This document shows positions 8,764 to 18,513 of a stretch of DNA of 64,000 nt, piece after piece. Each line of letters begins with the position of its first letter. Position 1 is the stretch's first letter. The translations under genes were made by a program, and so were the position numbers. The DNA comes from Rhodotorula mucilaginosa (taxonomy: Eukaryota; Basidiomycota; Microbotryomycetes; Sporidiobolales; Sporidiobolaceae), in assembly GCA_034406715.1 (NCBI GenBank), contig CP137875.1, forward strand, positions 496,001 to 560,000. Direction: 5' to 3'. A model generated the notes under the pieces. The model did no database searches and was not told the origin of the DNA. It saw only the letters and a program-made list of their open reading frames with translations.

Positions 8764-10976
8764 CTACGCTCGAGTCCCAACGGAGCTGGACTTGCGTTCC
8801 TTGTAGCGACGGTGCACCGGCCGCAAGAGCCTGCGAGGAAGGCGATCAACGAGTCAGCACGCCTGTGGTGGTGAAAGCGGGAAGCAGCTTCTCGGCACGG
8901 GATGGCATCGACAAACCTGTTCTGCAGCCTCTCGAGAATCAAACTCGAAAGCGTAGACTTCTGTCTCGTCTTTCGCACCGAGAGAGCGCACCGTACCGTA
9001 TTTCTGAGGGGAAAGGAAATCTCTCGAGTGAGCCAACGGGTTCGCGAGACATAAAATCAAGAGAGGGGCTCACCTCGAAATGACTCTGCAGCTCTGCAGC
9101 GATTTCCTCCGTAACCGGTTCAGCCAAAACGCGCCGGCTCCGGAAGTCGAGCTTGAAGCGTTTCGGTTTCGGTTCACCGCGGTTGAACGGTTTCGACGAC
9201 GACGGGGACGGGTACCCGTTCGAGCCAGCCGAGGCGGGAAGACCGAGCGCTTTCGCCTGCAATGGTGCGTTCAGGAGTCCATCAATGGTTAATGACTTGA
9301 CTTGCCGGAAAGGTCCGACGAGATCTGAAAAAAAAAGAGGTCGCTCACCTCGCGCCGCAATCGCTCGAGCCGGGCTCGCGCGTCTTCCGGTTCAGCAGAT
9401 GCCGCGGCCGCAGCCTCCTTGGCTTCTCGCAGCAGTCGCTCCGCCACCTCGGTCAGGGACCGCATCTCTTTGAGCAGAGCCCGCTTCTGCTCCTTGTCTG
9501 CGCCTTCGAGCTGACCGAGAATCTCTTTCTGCCGCGCCGAGTTGGCCTCGAGTTGCTGAGCTCGTTCGGCCGCTGCTTTCGCCTTGGTCTCGTTGGCGGC
9601 GGCGGCGATGGCTGCTTGCGACGTGGCTGTCGGCTGCGGTGCGGTGGCGGAATCGGCGACCTCCCCCTCCTCCACCTTTGCTGCCGATTCGCCGCCGTCC
9701 ATATTGACGTCTTCCGTCGGCGCATCCGTCGGCGCGGTCACAACAACAAAGAGAGCGGGATCCTCTTGCGCCCGGTATGTCCGCACGAAGCGGTTACCAA
9801 AGATGGGTTGCGGCGAGGCGAGAGCCCGCTCCGCTTCGGCCGGGTTGGAGAACGCGACCATGGCGGTACAGGCGTTCTTGTCAACCGAGACGCCGGCAAT
9901 CTTGCCGAATGGGTTGAAGAACTGTCGCACGGCGGCGTCCGAGGCGCATTGCGGCGGGATGTGCTCGACGCGGATGCAGCGAGTTTCGCCTCGCGCAGGT
10001 CGTCCTCTACAATGAAGGAAACGCTCGCAGTCAGTATCGGCAACCATACGCGAGAGCGGCATACTCTGCTTCTCACCGTGCAGACGGCACGCCTCGGTCC
10101 GCGGGCTGCTGTCGTCTCTGAGCTGGACGAGGAGGCATGCCAGCCGCTGCTGCCATCGGAGCGGGAGCGGGCAGGCCGGGTGTCGACATGGCATCGTGCT
10201 GGAAGGGACATGCAGCTCCGCGCGGGCAGTAACCTCGGACTGTCAAGTCAAGGCCGTCAGTATCGTACCCTTAGAGAGAGGGAGTCGTGATTGTCGAAAC
10301 TTGCAGTGGTAATCCCGGCACGGCTGAGACGGCGCCCCGCGTGGCGGCTGTTGCTGTTGCGACATGTGCATCCCGTTGAAGCCGGGCATCATCGGTGGTC
10401 CGCCGGCGGCTGGGTAGAGGAACGGGTTCGGGGTGATGCGGGGTTGTTTGAACGGCATCCCCGGCGGGTACGACTGAGGGGGCGTGCGCGGACGCTTTCG
10501 GTCTCGCGGGGACGATTGGTCTGCGTGTGTGTGCATCGGTGCTGCTGCTGCTGCGACATCTTGCTTGCCGTTGCCGTACGGGAGCGGGATGGAGGTGTCG
10601 TGCGGCGCCTCAAGGTATTGCATGAGCGCGTCGACAAAGCTGGTCGTGTCTGCGGGTAGGACAGGGTCAGGATCCGAGTGCCCTACGAAAAAGAGAGAGA
10701 CCACTGACTGTCTTCGAGAAAGTCTACGAGCTGCTCGATGCAGTTTGCGCGGAGCTCTTGACGACCGGAGACATCGTTGGCGAGGAGGGCAATGATAAAG
10801 TCGGCGAGGAGCGCAGGCTCTGCATCCGAGCTGGACAAGGCCCATAGACACGGGAGTCAGCGGTCTGTACGACGAATCCTCGATGTTAAGAAGAGGGAGC
10901 GGGGGTGTGCTCACATGGGGTCGAGCGCCCTGACGAGCCAGTCCTTTGTGGCGTGCTGGTCGAACGAGATCTTCAT
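8764..10976 (-). CDS. RBM26/RBM27-type RNA-binding protein (PWI-like, CCCH finger, RRM)
   Basis: The N-terminus at 10976, MKISFDQHATKDWLVRALDP, and the following exon LLADFIIALLANDV..RANCIEQLVDFLED form the PWI-like fold seen in RBM26/27 and fission yeast Rmn1. A low-complexity region with KRPRTPPQSYPPGMPFKQPRI follows. A CCCH finger, CRDYHFRGYCPRGAACPFQH (C-x8-C-x5-C-x3-H), is assembled across a GC-AG intron. An RRM follows (RCIRVEHIPPQCASDAAVRQFF.., then GNRFVRTYRAQ), then an acidic/Ala-rich coiled coil, and a second RRM-like end (HFEKYGTVRSL..VYAFEFDSREAAEQ, ALAAGAPSLQGTQVQLRWDSSV). Stop at 8764-8766. Family members act in nuclear mRNA quality control with polyA-tail exosome targeting; that role is transferred from homologues. 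It is divergent from RPL20. Confidence 0.85.
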
Positions 10977-11644
10977 GCTCGCCCTGCGCCTCTACTCGAC
11001 GTCGAGTATGCAGCTGGAGAGGAGCTGAGACGAGAGAGGAGAGAGAGCGGAGGGATGACGTGTCGGTTGGAGCTTGACGCGGAAGAGAAGCGAGAACTGA
11101 GCGCCGAGCTGGGAACGCACGCCGCCGACCGCGACTCCCGTCTTTCCGTCGTCTTTGGCCACCCTGCGAAAGCATCAAAGACCGCCAACGTAAGCACCAG
11201 CTCACTGCCGAGACCCGCCCCCCTCGGCCCGCCCTTTCTTCCCCCGAGCCCCGCTGCCCTGTCGAGCGCCGTCGAGCTCGTCGCGCGCCCTGCCTTCAAG
11301 CCAGAGCTGACTTTGCTGTTCCCTCGCCCGCTCCCCCTGGACCCTCTGGACCCGTACAAATCGACTCGGTGACCGCTGTATCGACATCTCGACCCGGTAC
11401 CCGACCTCTGCCCGCGCCCCGCGCGACCTGACGCCGAATCGGAACCCGCGACCAACCTCGACCGCCATCCCCTCTCGACCCGCCTCGCTCGCTCGTCCTT
11501 CTGCTCGCGCTCTACCGCACCCTCGCACCCGACGCGCTCACCATACAAACCTCGATCGATCAAACAACAACCCGCGGCTCGCCTCTCGGACGCGTCCCTT
11601 CTCCTCGTGTCACCCGGTGCCATATCAATCGCTCGCTCAACAGC
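10977..11644. promoter_or_regulatory. Divergent promoter region, RBM26-like gene and RPL20
   Basis: About 670 bp between two divergent starts. The right half is strongly pyrimidine-rich on the plus strand (CCCTCTCGACC, CTCGCTCGTCC), as expected for the core promoter and 5'UTR of a fungal ribosomal-protein gene. The open frames in it have no support. Confidence 0.5.
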
Positions 11645-12495
11645 ATGGGTCGCTTCCAAGAGTACCAGGTCATCGGCCGCAAGCTGCCGTCGGAGAAGGA
11701 GCCCCAGCCCAAGCTCTACCGGATGCGCATCTTTGCCCCGAACGAGGTCGTCGCCAAGTCGCGCTTCTGGTACTTCCTCCGCAAGCTCCGCAAGGTCAAG
11801 AAGGCGACCGGTGAGGTCGTCGCCGTCAACGTCGTAAGTCTCGGCTGCCTCGTCGAGGTCGTGCACGAGGGTAACGTAGGGGTGGGGGAGGGAGACGAGA
11901 TCTCGGTCGCAGTGCCGTGTGCCGTACGGGCGAGACGAAAGAGCGGAGGGAACGGACTGTCGGGGAGGGCCCCGCCGGCAATGCGCTCACTGCGAGCACC
12001 TGGGCATGGAGGTGGACCGGGACGGCGTGGAGAACAGGATACTCGAGGTTCGGACCGAGTGTTGACCGGACACCCTCCCGCTTGCAGATCAGCGAGAAGA
12101 AGCCGCTCAAGGTCAAGAACTTTGGCATCTGGCTCCGCTACGACTCGCGCTCGGGAACTCACAACATGTACAAGGAGTACCGTGAGCTCTCGCGTGCCGA
12201 CGCCGTCCACGCCTGCTACCAGGACATGGCCGCCCGTCACCGTGCCCGTTTCCGCTCGGTTCAGGTTCGTCTTCCGCTCTGACTCCTTTGACTGCACGAG
12301 CCACGTCTAACTAATTCATCAAAACCCCTGCCTGGCCAACAGATCCTCCGCGTCGCCGAGATCGAGAAGGCCTCTGACGTCCGCCGCCCCAACATCAAGC
12401 AGCTCCTGACCCCGAACCTGCGCTTCCCCCTCCCGCACCGTGTCGTCAAGAGCCGCAGCCTCTTCCTCGCTCACCGCCCCTCCACCTTCTACTAG
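11645..12495 (+). CDS. RPL20: 60S ribosomal protein eL20 (L18ae)
   Basis: Three exons, 11645-11833, 12088-12264 and 12343-12495, give 172 aa, exactly the common eL20 length. Sequence is highly conserved: [111 protein letters not shown] and a C-terminus [14 protein letters not shown].. ending in HRPSTFY. Cytosolic large-subunit protein. The first intron (254 nt) is longer than average, which is usual for ribosomal-protein genes in such fungi. It is the RibL18ae marker of the Sporidiobolales P/R region and here flanks the second pheromone cluster. Confidence 0.97.
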
Positions 12496-13200
12496 GCAGT
12501 TCCGCGAGAAGCATTTTGATATGCTTTGGAAATGTCAAGTTGTTGCAGGATTGATCTCTCTACCTGCGGAAGTCCCCCCCGTCGTCCGAACTAGTTCGCC
12601 CCGAGTCTCGTCTGGAAAGGCCGACGGGGCTACAGTTTACAGATTGCGTTGCGCGAAGGATGTTGATCGTCTCTTGGCTGTCCTTCCCCGTCGTGCGGTA
12701 AAGTGGCTTGACGCGAGACCCACGTCCGACGCGGCCTGCAAGCTTTCCTCGTCTCCGACGGTCGAAGGTCGCATCCCGGTTCTCACCCTTCGCTCTCGCC
12801 TTGCGCCGACGGTCACGGTGTGCTCTCTTTCGCTACGCAGCGTGATTTCAGCTGGACAAACGGCCGTCCGATCCCTTGTCAGGTGAGGAACACCCTTTGT
12901 TCTCCCGGCGGCCGAATCGATTTGTATATACACAAGTCTCCGGCTACATACATCTGGAACAACGGCGATTGTTTGCTTGGCACGGTGCCACTTCATCAGG
13001 CTCTCTGTGTCGACGCCCGCCGCAAAGGGCTGAGGTGGGTGACAAAGGGTGCGCTGGGGACCGATTGTCCCACCTCGACTTCGGCACGACTATAAGTAGG
13101 GCCTCCTCGTCTGCTCTCCTTCTTCTTTCCTCGCCACTCCGCGCCTCTCTCGCACGCACACCCACACTCGTTTCCCCCTCCGAAACTCCCAATTTTCGCA
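12496..13200 (+). promoter_or_regulatory. Upstream region of the first NPQVGNYLAC pheromone gene
   Basis: About 700 bp containing ACAAAGGG twice: on the minus strand at 12893-12900 and on the plus strand at 13042-13049. Both are followed by TG when read in motif orientation. TATAAG is at 13091-13096, about 110 bp before the ATG, then a pyrimidine-rich leader. Same architecture as the RHA-like gene. Pheromone control is inferred from the motif only. No coding gene seen. Confidence 0.55.
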
Positions 13201-13395
13201 ATGGCCCCCATCACTTTCGCCGCCGCTCCCCAGGACGCCACTGTCCAGCAGACCGCCCCGGTCAACGAGGAGCGCAACCCGCAGGTCGGCAACTACCTCG
13301 CGTGCACCATCTCGCGCAAGGAGACCGCCGCCGAGCTCGTCGACGAGGAGCGCAACCCCCAGGTCGGCAACTACCTTGCCTGCATCATCGCCTAA
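13201..13395 (+). CDS. Mating pheromone precursor of a second type, copy 1 (two NPQVGNYLAC units)
   Basis: A 64-aa precursor with no coding intron. After MAPITFAAAPQDATV and an acidic stretch it holds ERNPQVGNYLAC followed by TIS, then a linker RKETAAELVDE, then a second ERNPQVGNYLAC followed by IIA and the stop. So there are two identical peptide units. The first Cys lies in CTIS and the second in a true C-terminal CAAX box, CIIA. Small size, tandem peptide repeats, charged spacers and CAAX are the hallmarks of basidiomycete lipopeptide pheromone precursors. The peptide is unlike the TRNGC family, so it should address another receptor class. I cannot attach a published gene name with confidence. 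The TAA is followed after 9 nt by a consensus donor (intron 13405-13476) in the 3'UTR. Confidence 0.92.
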   Translation: MAPITFAAAPQDATVQQTAPVNEERNPQVGNYLACTISRKETAAELVDEERNPQVGNYLACIIA

Positions 13396-14494
13396 ACGCG
13401 CGAGGTACGTCTCTCTTTTCTTCGTCGCATGCGCCTTACTGGTGGCTTTGTACTGACTCGCCTTTCCTTTGGTCAGATGCCTTCCTTACTCGAGCCGCTC
13501 GTTGGTCGGCAGGCCCTTCGACGATGATTTCCCTTCCGGCGAGGACAACAGACCCCAACGCCGGGAGGGCAGCGGAGGGTACGATGGCGGCTCCGTAGTC
13601 GGCGATTTATCTTTATCACCTCTCATTGCGCTGTGCGCGACCCTATATCTTTTGGTATGCCATGGTGGCAAGCGCGAGCGATTTCCGACTGGGAAATTGA
13701 GAGGTTGCGGCGGCGGGCGCGCTTCTTCCGCTTCGCAGCTCAGCTGCTCCCCTTTGCCTTCTCTTATGCTTACTCGCGTCGGCGCGATCTTTGACGAGGT
13801 CAGTCTATGCGAGGGCGACTCGCGGACGAATCTGCACCGATGACCTTCTCGCGCTCTACGCTTTTGGTCTCTATGTGGCGTATGACAGTCTCGACCGGTA
13901 CGGGATGCTAGGCGTCCGGTGCTCTCGACTGCGCATGAACAGTTCGCCAGGGAAGAAGGGTCGAACGTACAGGGATACGCTGGTCCCGCGCTCATCCGCT
14001 TCCAGCCGTTCCCCAACCCGGCGCCGTCGTCAAGGTCACCCCAGAGAAGCGTACAGTATCTCTTGCTCCCAACATCATCCTCTGCACTGCTATCGTCCGG
14101 GATCGCTATACGGCTCCTGGGGCTCCTGGCTTCTCGCTCTCGGCCCGGCGCGGCTTTGAAAGCTGAGCACGTACTCTCGCTCCGCGCTGTTTCGAGCTGG
14201 ACTTCTCGACGAAAAACCCATGTGGCTGCCTCCCTTTAGCTCCTATAGGGCAGATATACTACCTTTGGACCAGAACCGTCCGTGCCTTCCGGGCGCTGAA
14301 GACAAGGGATGTCAACCGCCGCGGCGTGAACAAGGGCGCCTCGAGGTTTTTTGTCTTCCGCCAGCGCGAGCTGTTGCTCCCCGTGAACCTGCTGCTGCTA
14401 CCGCCGCCCACTCCTTTCTACTTGACCTTATCTGTCGTCGCAGCATTCCTTCCGCGGGCAGTCGAAACCCTCGCATCCGACATTTTAATTCGCC
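13396..14494. other. Spacer between the two second-type pheromone genes
   Basis: 1.1 kb with no credible coding gene and no third NPQVGNYLAC unit. The left end holds the 3'UTR intron of copy 1 (13405-13476; GTACGT donor, CTGAC branch, GGTCAG acceptor). The right end is the promoter of copy 2, where I find no full ACAAAGGG and no well-placed TATA box, unlike copy 1. Confidence 0.5.
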
Positions 14495-14686
14495 ATGGCT
14501 TCTCCCAGCTCCTTCGGCTCATGTCAGGACGGTCCTGTTTCGATCGACCCCATCAATCAAGAGCATGACCCGCAAGTCGGGAACTACCTCGCCTGCACCA
14601 TCTCGCGCAAGGAGACCGCCGCTGAGCTCGTCGATGAGGAGCACAACCCGCAAGTCGGCAACTACCTCGCCTGCATCATCGCCTAG
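14495..14686 (+). CDS. Mating pheromone precursor of a second type, copy 2 (two NPQVGNYLAC-like units)
   Basis: A 63-aa precursor, paralogue of the gene at 13201. The N-terminal third (MASPSSFGSCQDGPVSIDP) differs from copy 1, while the part from the first peptide to the stop is nearly identical at DNA level. Units are EHDPQVGNYLAC-TIS and EHNPQVGNYLAC-IIA joined by the same RKETAAELVDE linker. The first unit has Asn to Asp at the third residue listed, so mature peptides may differ slightly if that residue is retained. CAAX box CIIA. A 3'UTR intron (about 14694-14755) follows the TAG by 7 nt, as in copy 1. A recent tandem duplication with later gene conversion is likely. Confidence 0.92.
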   Translation: MASPSSFGSCQDGPVSIDPINQEHDPQVGNYLACTISRKETAAELVDEEHNPQVGNYLACIIA

Positions 14687-15447
14687 GCGCGAGGTGCGTT
14701 GCTCCGCGATGTCCCGTCCTCGTAGACATGCTTTAAGTTTTTCCACCTCCAGCAGACGCCTCCCTTGTCATGCCATGTGCCGCAGCCCAACCCCGTTTCC
14801 CGTCAGTGTTCGTCAACCAGGTCAAATAGGCACGGCACCGCGGCACACCAGCGATAGCGCCGGAAGCTATATCTCCTCCCCTCTCGATGTACATATGTTA
14901 GCAGATACCGGGCCGTCTAACGTCTGCAACTGTTGTGCTGCCCGATCGGAGCCGGAAGAGCAAGAGTAGCCGTTTCTTAAAGCTCAGATGTTTGAAGGGA
15001 TCTGCGCCGTTTCCCACTTCCTCGTCCTCGTCCGCCGTAAAGCTGTCCGATCGATGTAATGCTTTTCCGGTTGAGTGCTGCTGCTATATCAGCTTGACTC
15101 CCGTATGGTCGACCGACCGCCTTGCGAGCGAGCCTCTTCGCGGCGATTTCGCAGCTGGACCTTCTCAAGCTCTCAAGTCGCGTTCCCTTTGTTCTCCCCG
15201 CGGGACACGCGATCTTGGACAAAGACCTACGACCGGGCACCCGCGGCTTTGCTTTTCTGACGTGTTCTCCTTCAGAGCGAGCACCGTGGACACCGCCGCC
15301 CGGGGCTTTGAGCCTCTGCTTTCTGTGCTTCCTTGACCGCGCTCGGCCACGGCAACGGATCTCGCTTTGAGCAGACGACCACCCAGTCACAGCGATCTTG
15401 ACGTGCACACCTTCGCCTGCTGCATCTCTATACCCTCCCCCAGCAAA
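14687..15447 (+). promoter_or_regulatory. STE12 upstream region with one ACAAAGGGA element
   Basis: 760 bp between pheromone copy 2 and the STE12-like gene. A minus-strand ACAAAGGGA, the full nine-base form of the Ustilago pheromone response element, is at 15184-15192. The left end carries the 3'UTR intron of copy 2. No coding gene is visible. Confidence 0.5.
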
Positions 15448-16503
15448 ATGGTCAGCCCGGAGGAAGAACTGGCGACGTTTCTGCGGATGGCCCCCATCAA
15501 CCTGGGTTCCGAACCGAGTCTCTCTCCCGACCTCGATTTCGCCTACACCCCCATCGAGTTGGACGTCGGCGAATTCGTCTCGTGTGTGCGCTGGGACGGA
15601 GCCTACTACATGATCGGGACCGACGTCGCCCGGACGTTGGCGTTCCGACTTTCGTTGCGCGGCGTGCAAGTTGCAGAGCTTAGACAGCTCAAGCGAACTG
15701 TTTCCAGTCGATTACGCTCAATCAAAGAGGGTCACGGTATGCTTCTCGAACCAGCCAACGTGCGTTGAGGTGCTCTCTCGAGTGCGCAAGTTTCGCTTTC
15801 ACCAGCTTACCCTTTCTTCGCGGCTGCAGTCGCAACTCCTCACTTTGCTGTTTCAGCACGACCTCGTCAGCACCCGCAAGTCACAGAAGCTCTTTAGCTG
15901 GTTCGAAGTACCGCACGACCAGCTCTTGGACCTCGAACTCGGAAGGCGCGGCGGCGACCCGTCTCGAACGCCTTCGTTTGCAGCCACAAGCGACTCGACC
16001 ACGTCGTCGCCACGGCCGGACTCGCCAAACTCGGATAGTAGTGAATCACGGCCTCGCGTATTCCCTTGGGACAGTACTCGGCCGGTCAATGGTTCGTCCA
16101 GAGTCTAATCTGCTCTCGTTCAGGGAACTCTCAGCGGCTTACGCTTCCCGCACACTCGACTCAGCCACCCTCGAAGATCCGACACGGAAATACGGCTGCG
16201 GCATCGGAAGCTGCAAGCGACGATTCACGCGACTCGAACACGCGCAACGGCACCGGACCATTCACACGCAGGAAAAGTCGTTCGGGTGTGACCAGTGCGG
16301 CAAAGCCTTCGCGCGCAAGGACAACGCAGACGCGCACGTGAGTACCGGTTCGATTGACTGCGCCAGGACCACCGCCACCTCCTGACTGCGAGAGTATGAC
16401 GACTCTACAGGCGAAACGGCATCGCCCAGCCGTGGCGGTAGCGCCCGAAGGTCGCTTCTCCCTCCCGATTCGAGCAATGACAGCCTTGCAATCTACAACC
16501 TGA
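15448..16503 (+). CDS. STE12: STE12-like transcription factor (homeodomain-like plus two C2H2 fingers)
   Basis: ATG 15448. The N-terminal part carries the Ste12 DNA-binding domain: VRWDGAYYMIGTDVARTLAFRL, LKRTVSSRLRSIKEG, then LLTLLFQHDLVSTRKSQKLFSWFEVPHDQLLDLEL; the TRKSQK-F-WF-VPHD string is diagnostic. A Ser-rich linker follows. Two C2H2 fingers come next: CGIGSCKRRFTRLEHAQRH and CDQCGKAFARKDNADAHAKRH; the second is completed across an intron at 16337-16408. Stop TGA 16501-16503. Exon borders near 15737-15785 and 16050-16130 are approximate. About 290 aa makes it much shorter than Cryptococcus Ste12alpha. Ste12 factors act at the end of the pheromone MAP-kinase pathway. It sits next to two pheromone genes. 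Confidence 0.87.
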
Positions 16504-16542
16504 ATGAAAACGGCAAAACCCCCCGCCGGACCTGGCGGGCGT

Positions 16543-18513
16543 CTACAAATACGGCGCGCCCAACTGTTTCCGGAACATGTCGAGCGTGAATTCGACGACG
16601 AGGAGCAAGACTCCTCCGCCGGGCGCGAGCCTGAGCACCTTGGGCAAGAAGCCCGAGTAGAGGGCGCCGAGGCCTTCCTCGCGCGCGATGAGGGCGAGCG
16701 AAGGGAAGGTCCAGTTGTATTTCGGAGTTTGGCCGGCAACCTGTCGGGAGTTGCGCGGAGGTGGCGGGCGGAAGTGAGGGCGGGATTTTGTTGGTGCAAG
16801 GAGTGAGGAGGTGGGGTGCGGCGACGGCGAGAATGCAGGACGTGGTGAGAGTCGTAGTTGGAGGTCGGTAGGTTGTTCGGTGATCGAGATCAGACGAGAT
16901 GACGATGCGCAAATGGCGTCAAACGGATGGAGAGGGAGAGAGAGCCGAAAGAGGAAAAATCGCAAGGGATGCAGGGAAAAACAGATTGTAACGAGAAGGA
17001 TTCGTCCAATCAGTATAGTGTGCGTGGAACGAGGGGGGGATGTGCTTCAAACGGACCTTGATCGAGTTTTGCACGCGCGACTTGACGACGTCGACTGAAC
17101 CCGACGGACGTACGCGCAAGCAAAGAAAAAGGAAGGAGTCAGTACCACTCCTGCGCTGCGAGCGTTATCGCGACAAAGAGCTTTCGGCAAGCAAGCAAGT
17201 GTGCGGGAAAGAGCGCTGGGGGAAAAAGTGGAAGGAAGAAGGGTTTGGGGGGCTTACACGGCGTGTTGAGCGCGGTACCGACAAAGCCACCGATCGCACC
17301 CGAGATAAAGTCGTTGCGGAGTTGGGCAGTCTTGCTCTGTACGTTGCCATCCCCAAAGTGAAAGCGAAACAAAGAACCCGAGAGTCAGTCGCCAAGTCCG
17401 GTGGGGACCTTGCAGACGCCATGATGGGCTCTCCGTCACCCATCGGCTGCTCTCTCGCTCGCTCGCTCGAGAGAACGAGAACGAGTTTGCTGCCTGGCGG
17501 GATACACCAAGAGATGGAGGGAGAGGGGAGAGGAAACGCACCGTCGCTTTCGGGAGGAGTGCGCGGACTTGGAAGATGCAACCAAAGTAGCCACCGTTCC
17601 AGCTCACGTGCCTGCGCGAGATGTCTCAAAAAAAAAAAGAATCAGCTCCGTCGCGGCGAGATAGGGAGAAGGGGGCAACAAGGGGAACTGACCGCCAGAA
17701 CGTCGGTTCGAGTCCGGCGTACATGCCGAGGATGCCTTCCTTCTTGATGATCTGGGCGACGACGTCCATGGGACCTTTGTAGGTACTGTTCTTGTCCTGC
17801 AAGCGAATCTTGACGAGCTCGAACGGGACGACGACGACGCTCTCGGTCGCGCCGGCGCTGCAACCCGTCAGGACCGAAAGGGACTGGGTCATCTTGTCGA
17901 TGCCGAACGCTTGGCGGTACGTCTTGCCCCAAAAGTCGTTGGCGGCGAATTTGACGGCGCGCTTGGGGGCTTCGAGCATCAAGGGGGGGACGAGGCCGCG
18001 GTACAGCCGGCCGACACTGTTCTCTCTCTCTCTCTCTCGGTCAGCGGTCACGCACGGAAAGAGTGGCGAGGCTCGCGGTGGACTGACCCTTCCTTTGCGA
18101 TGATTTTGCGGAAGCAGTCGACCATGCCGTTGTAGTGTTCAGCCCCTGCGACGGGTTTCCCGACCTGGAGCTGCATCCGAGTCTTGACCTGTGCCGTGCA
18201 GGGTGTGTCAGGGTGTGTGCGGCATGGTGTGTCTTATAGACCTTGAATCGAGCTTACGACATCTGTGTGTGCAGGGAGGTGTCAGGGAAAGAGGAGTTGG
18301 CGCCGAGTGGGGGGATAAGGTGGCCACTGACCGAGCGGGTATAGGCAGAGGAGTTCAGTTACGCCTGCGATTGCACCTGCTGTGAACTGGTATACGAACG
18401 GCAGCGCTGCGTGCGTGTGCGAGTACAAGACGGGGGTCAGTTCGACTCGAGAGGATAACCGCGGCTCGAGAGTCAAGAGTGTTACGTTTGCGCTGCTGAG
18501 TGGGAGTTGCCAT
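16543..18513 (-). CDS. ODC1: Mitochondrial 2-oxodicarboxylate carrier (Odc1/Odc2 type)
   Basis: Three mitochondrial-carrier repeats each show the Px(D/E)xx(K/R) signature: YPLDVVKTRMQLQVGKP, VPFELVKIRLQDKN and TPFDVVKSRVQNSIK. Other blocks are PFVYQFTAGAIAGVTELLCL, HYNGMVDCFRKIIAKEG, LYRGLVPPLMLEAPKRAVKFAANDFW, GMYAGLEPTFWR, NGGYFGCIF and GALYSGFLPKVLRLAPGGGVLLLV. The combination of VPPLMLEAPKRA and WNGGYFG matches oxodicarboxylate carriers, which exchange 2-oxoadipate and 2-oxoglutarate across the inner membrane, serving lysine metabolism. Start MATPTQQRKPLPFVY at 18513; stop 16543-16545. The first signature is completed by a 5-nt exon at 18258-18262, flanked by two 69-nt introns. Divergent from COQ8. 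Confidence 0.92.

Noticed and set aside
13396-14494. Degenerate third pheromone copy in the spacer
   Set aside because: No frame on either strand resembles the NPQVGNYLAC or TRNGC unit.
17700-17725. GGTTCGAGTCC, a B-box-like string
   Set aside because: It lies in ODC coding sequence (codons for GLEPTFWR region) with no tRNA fold around it.
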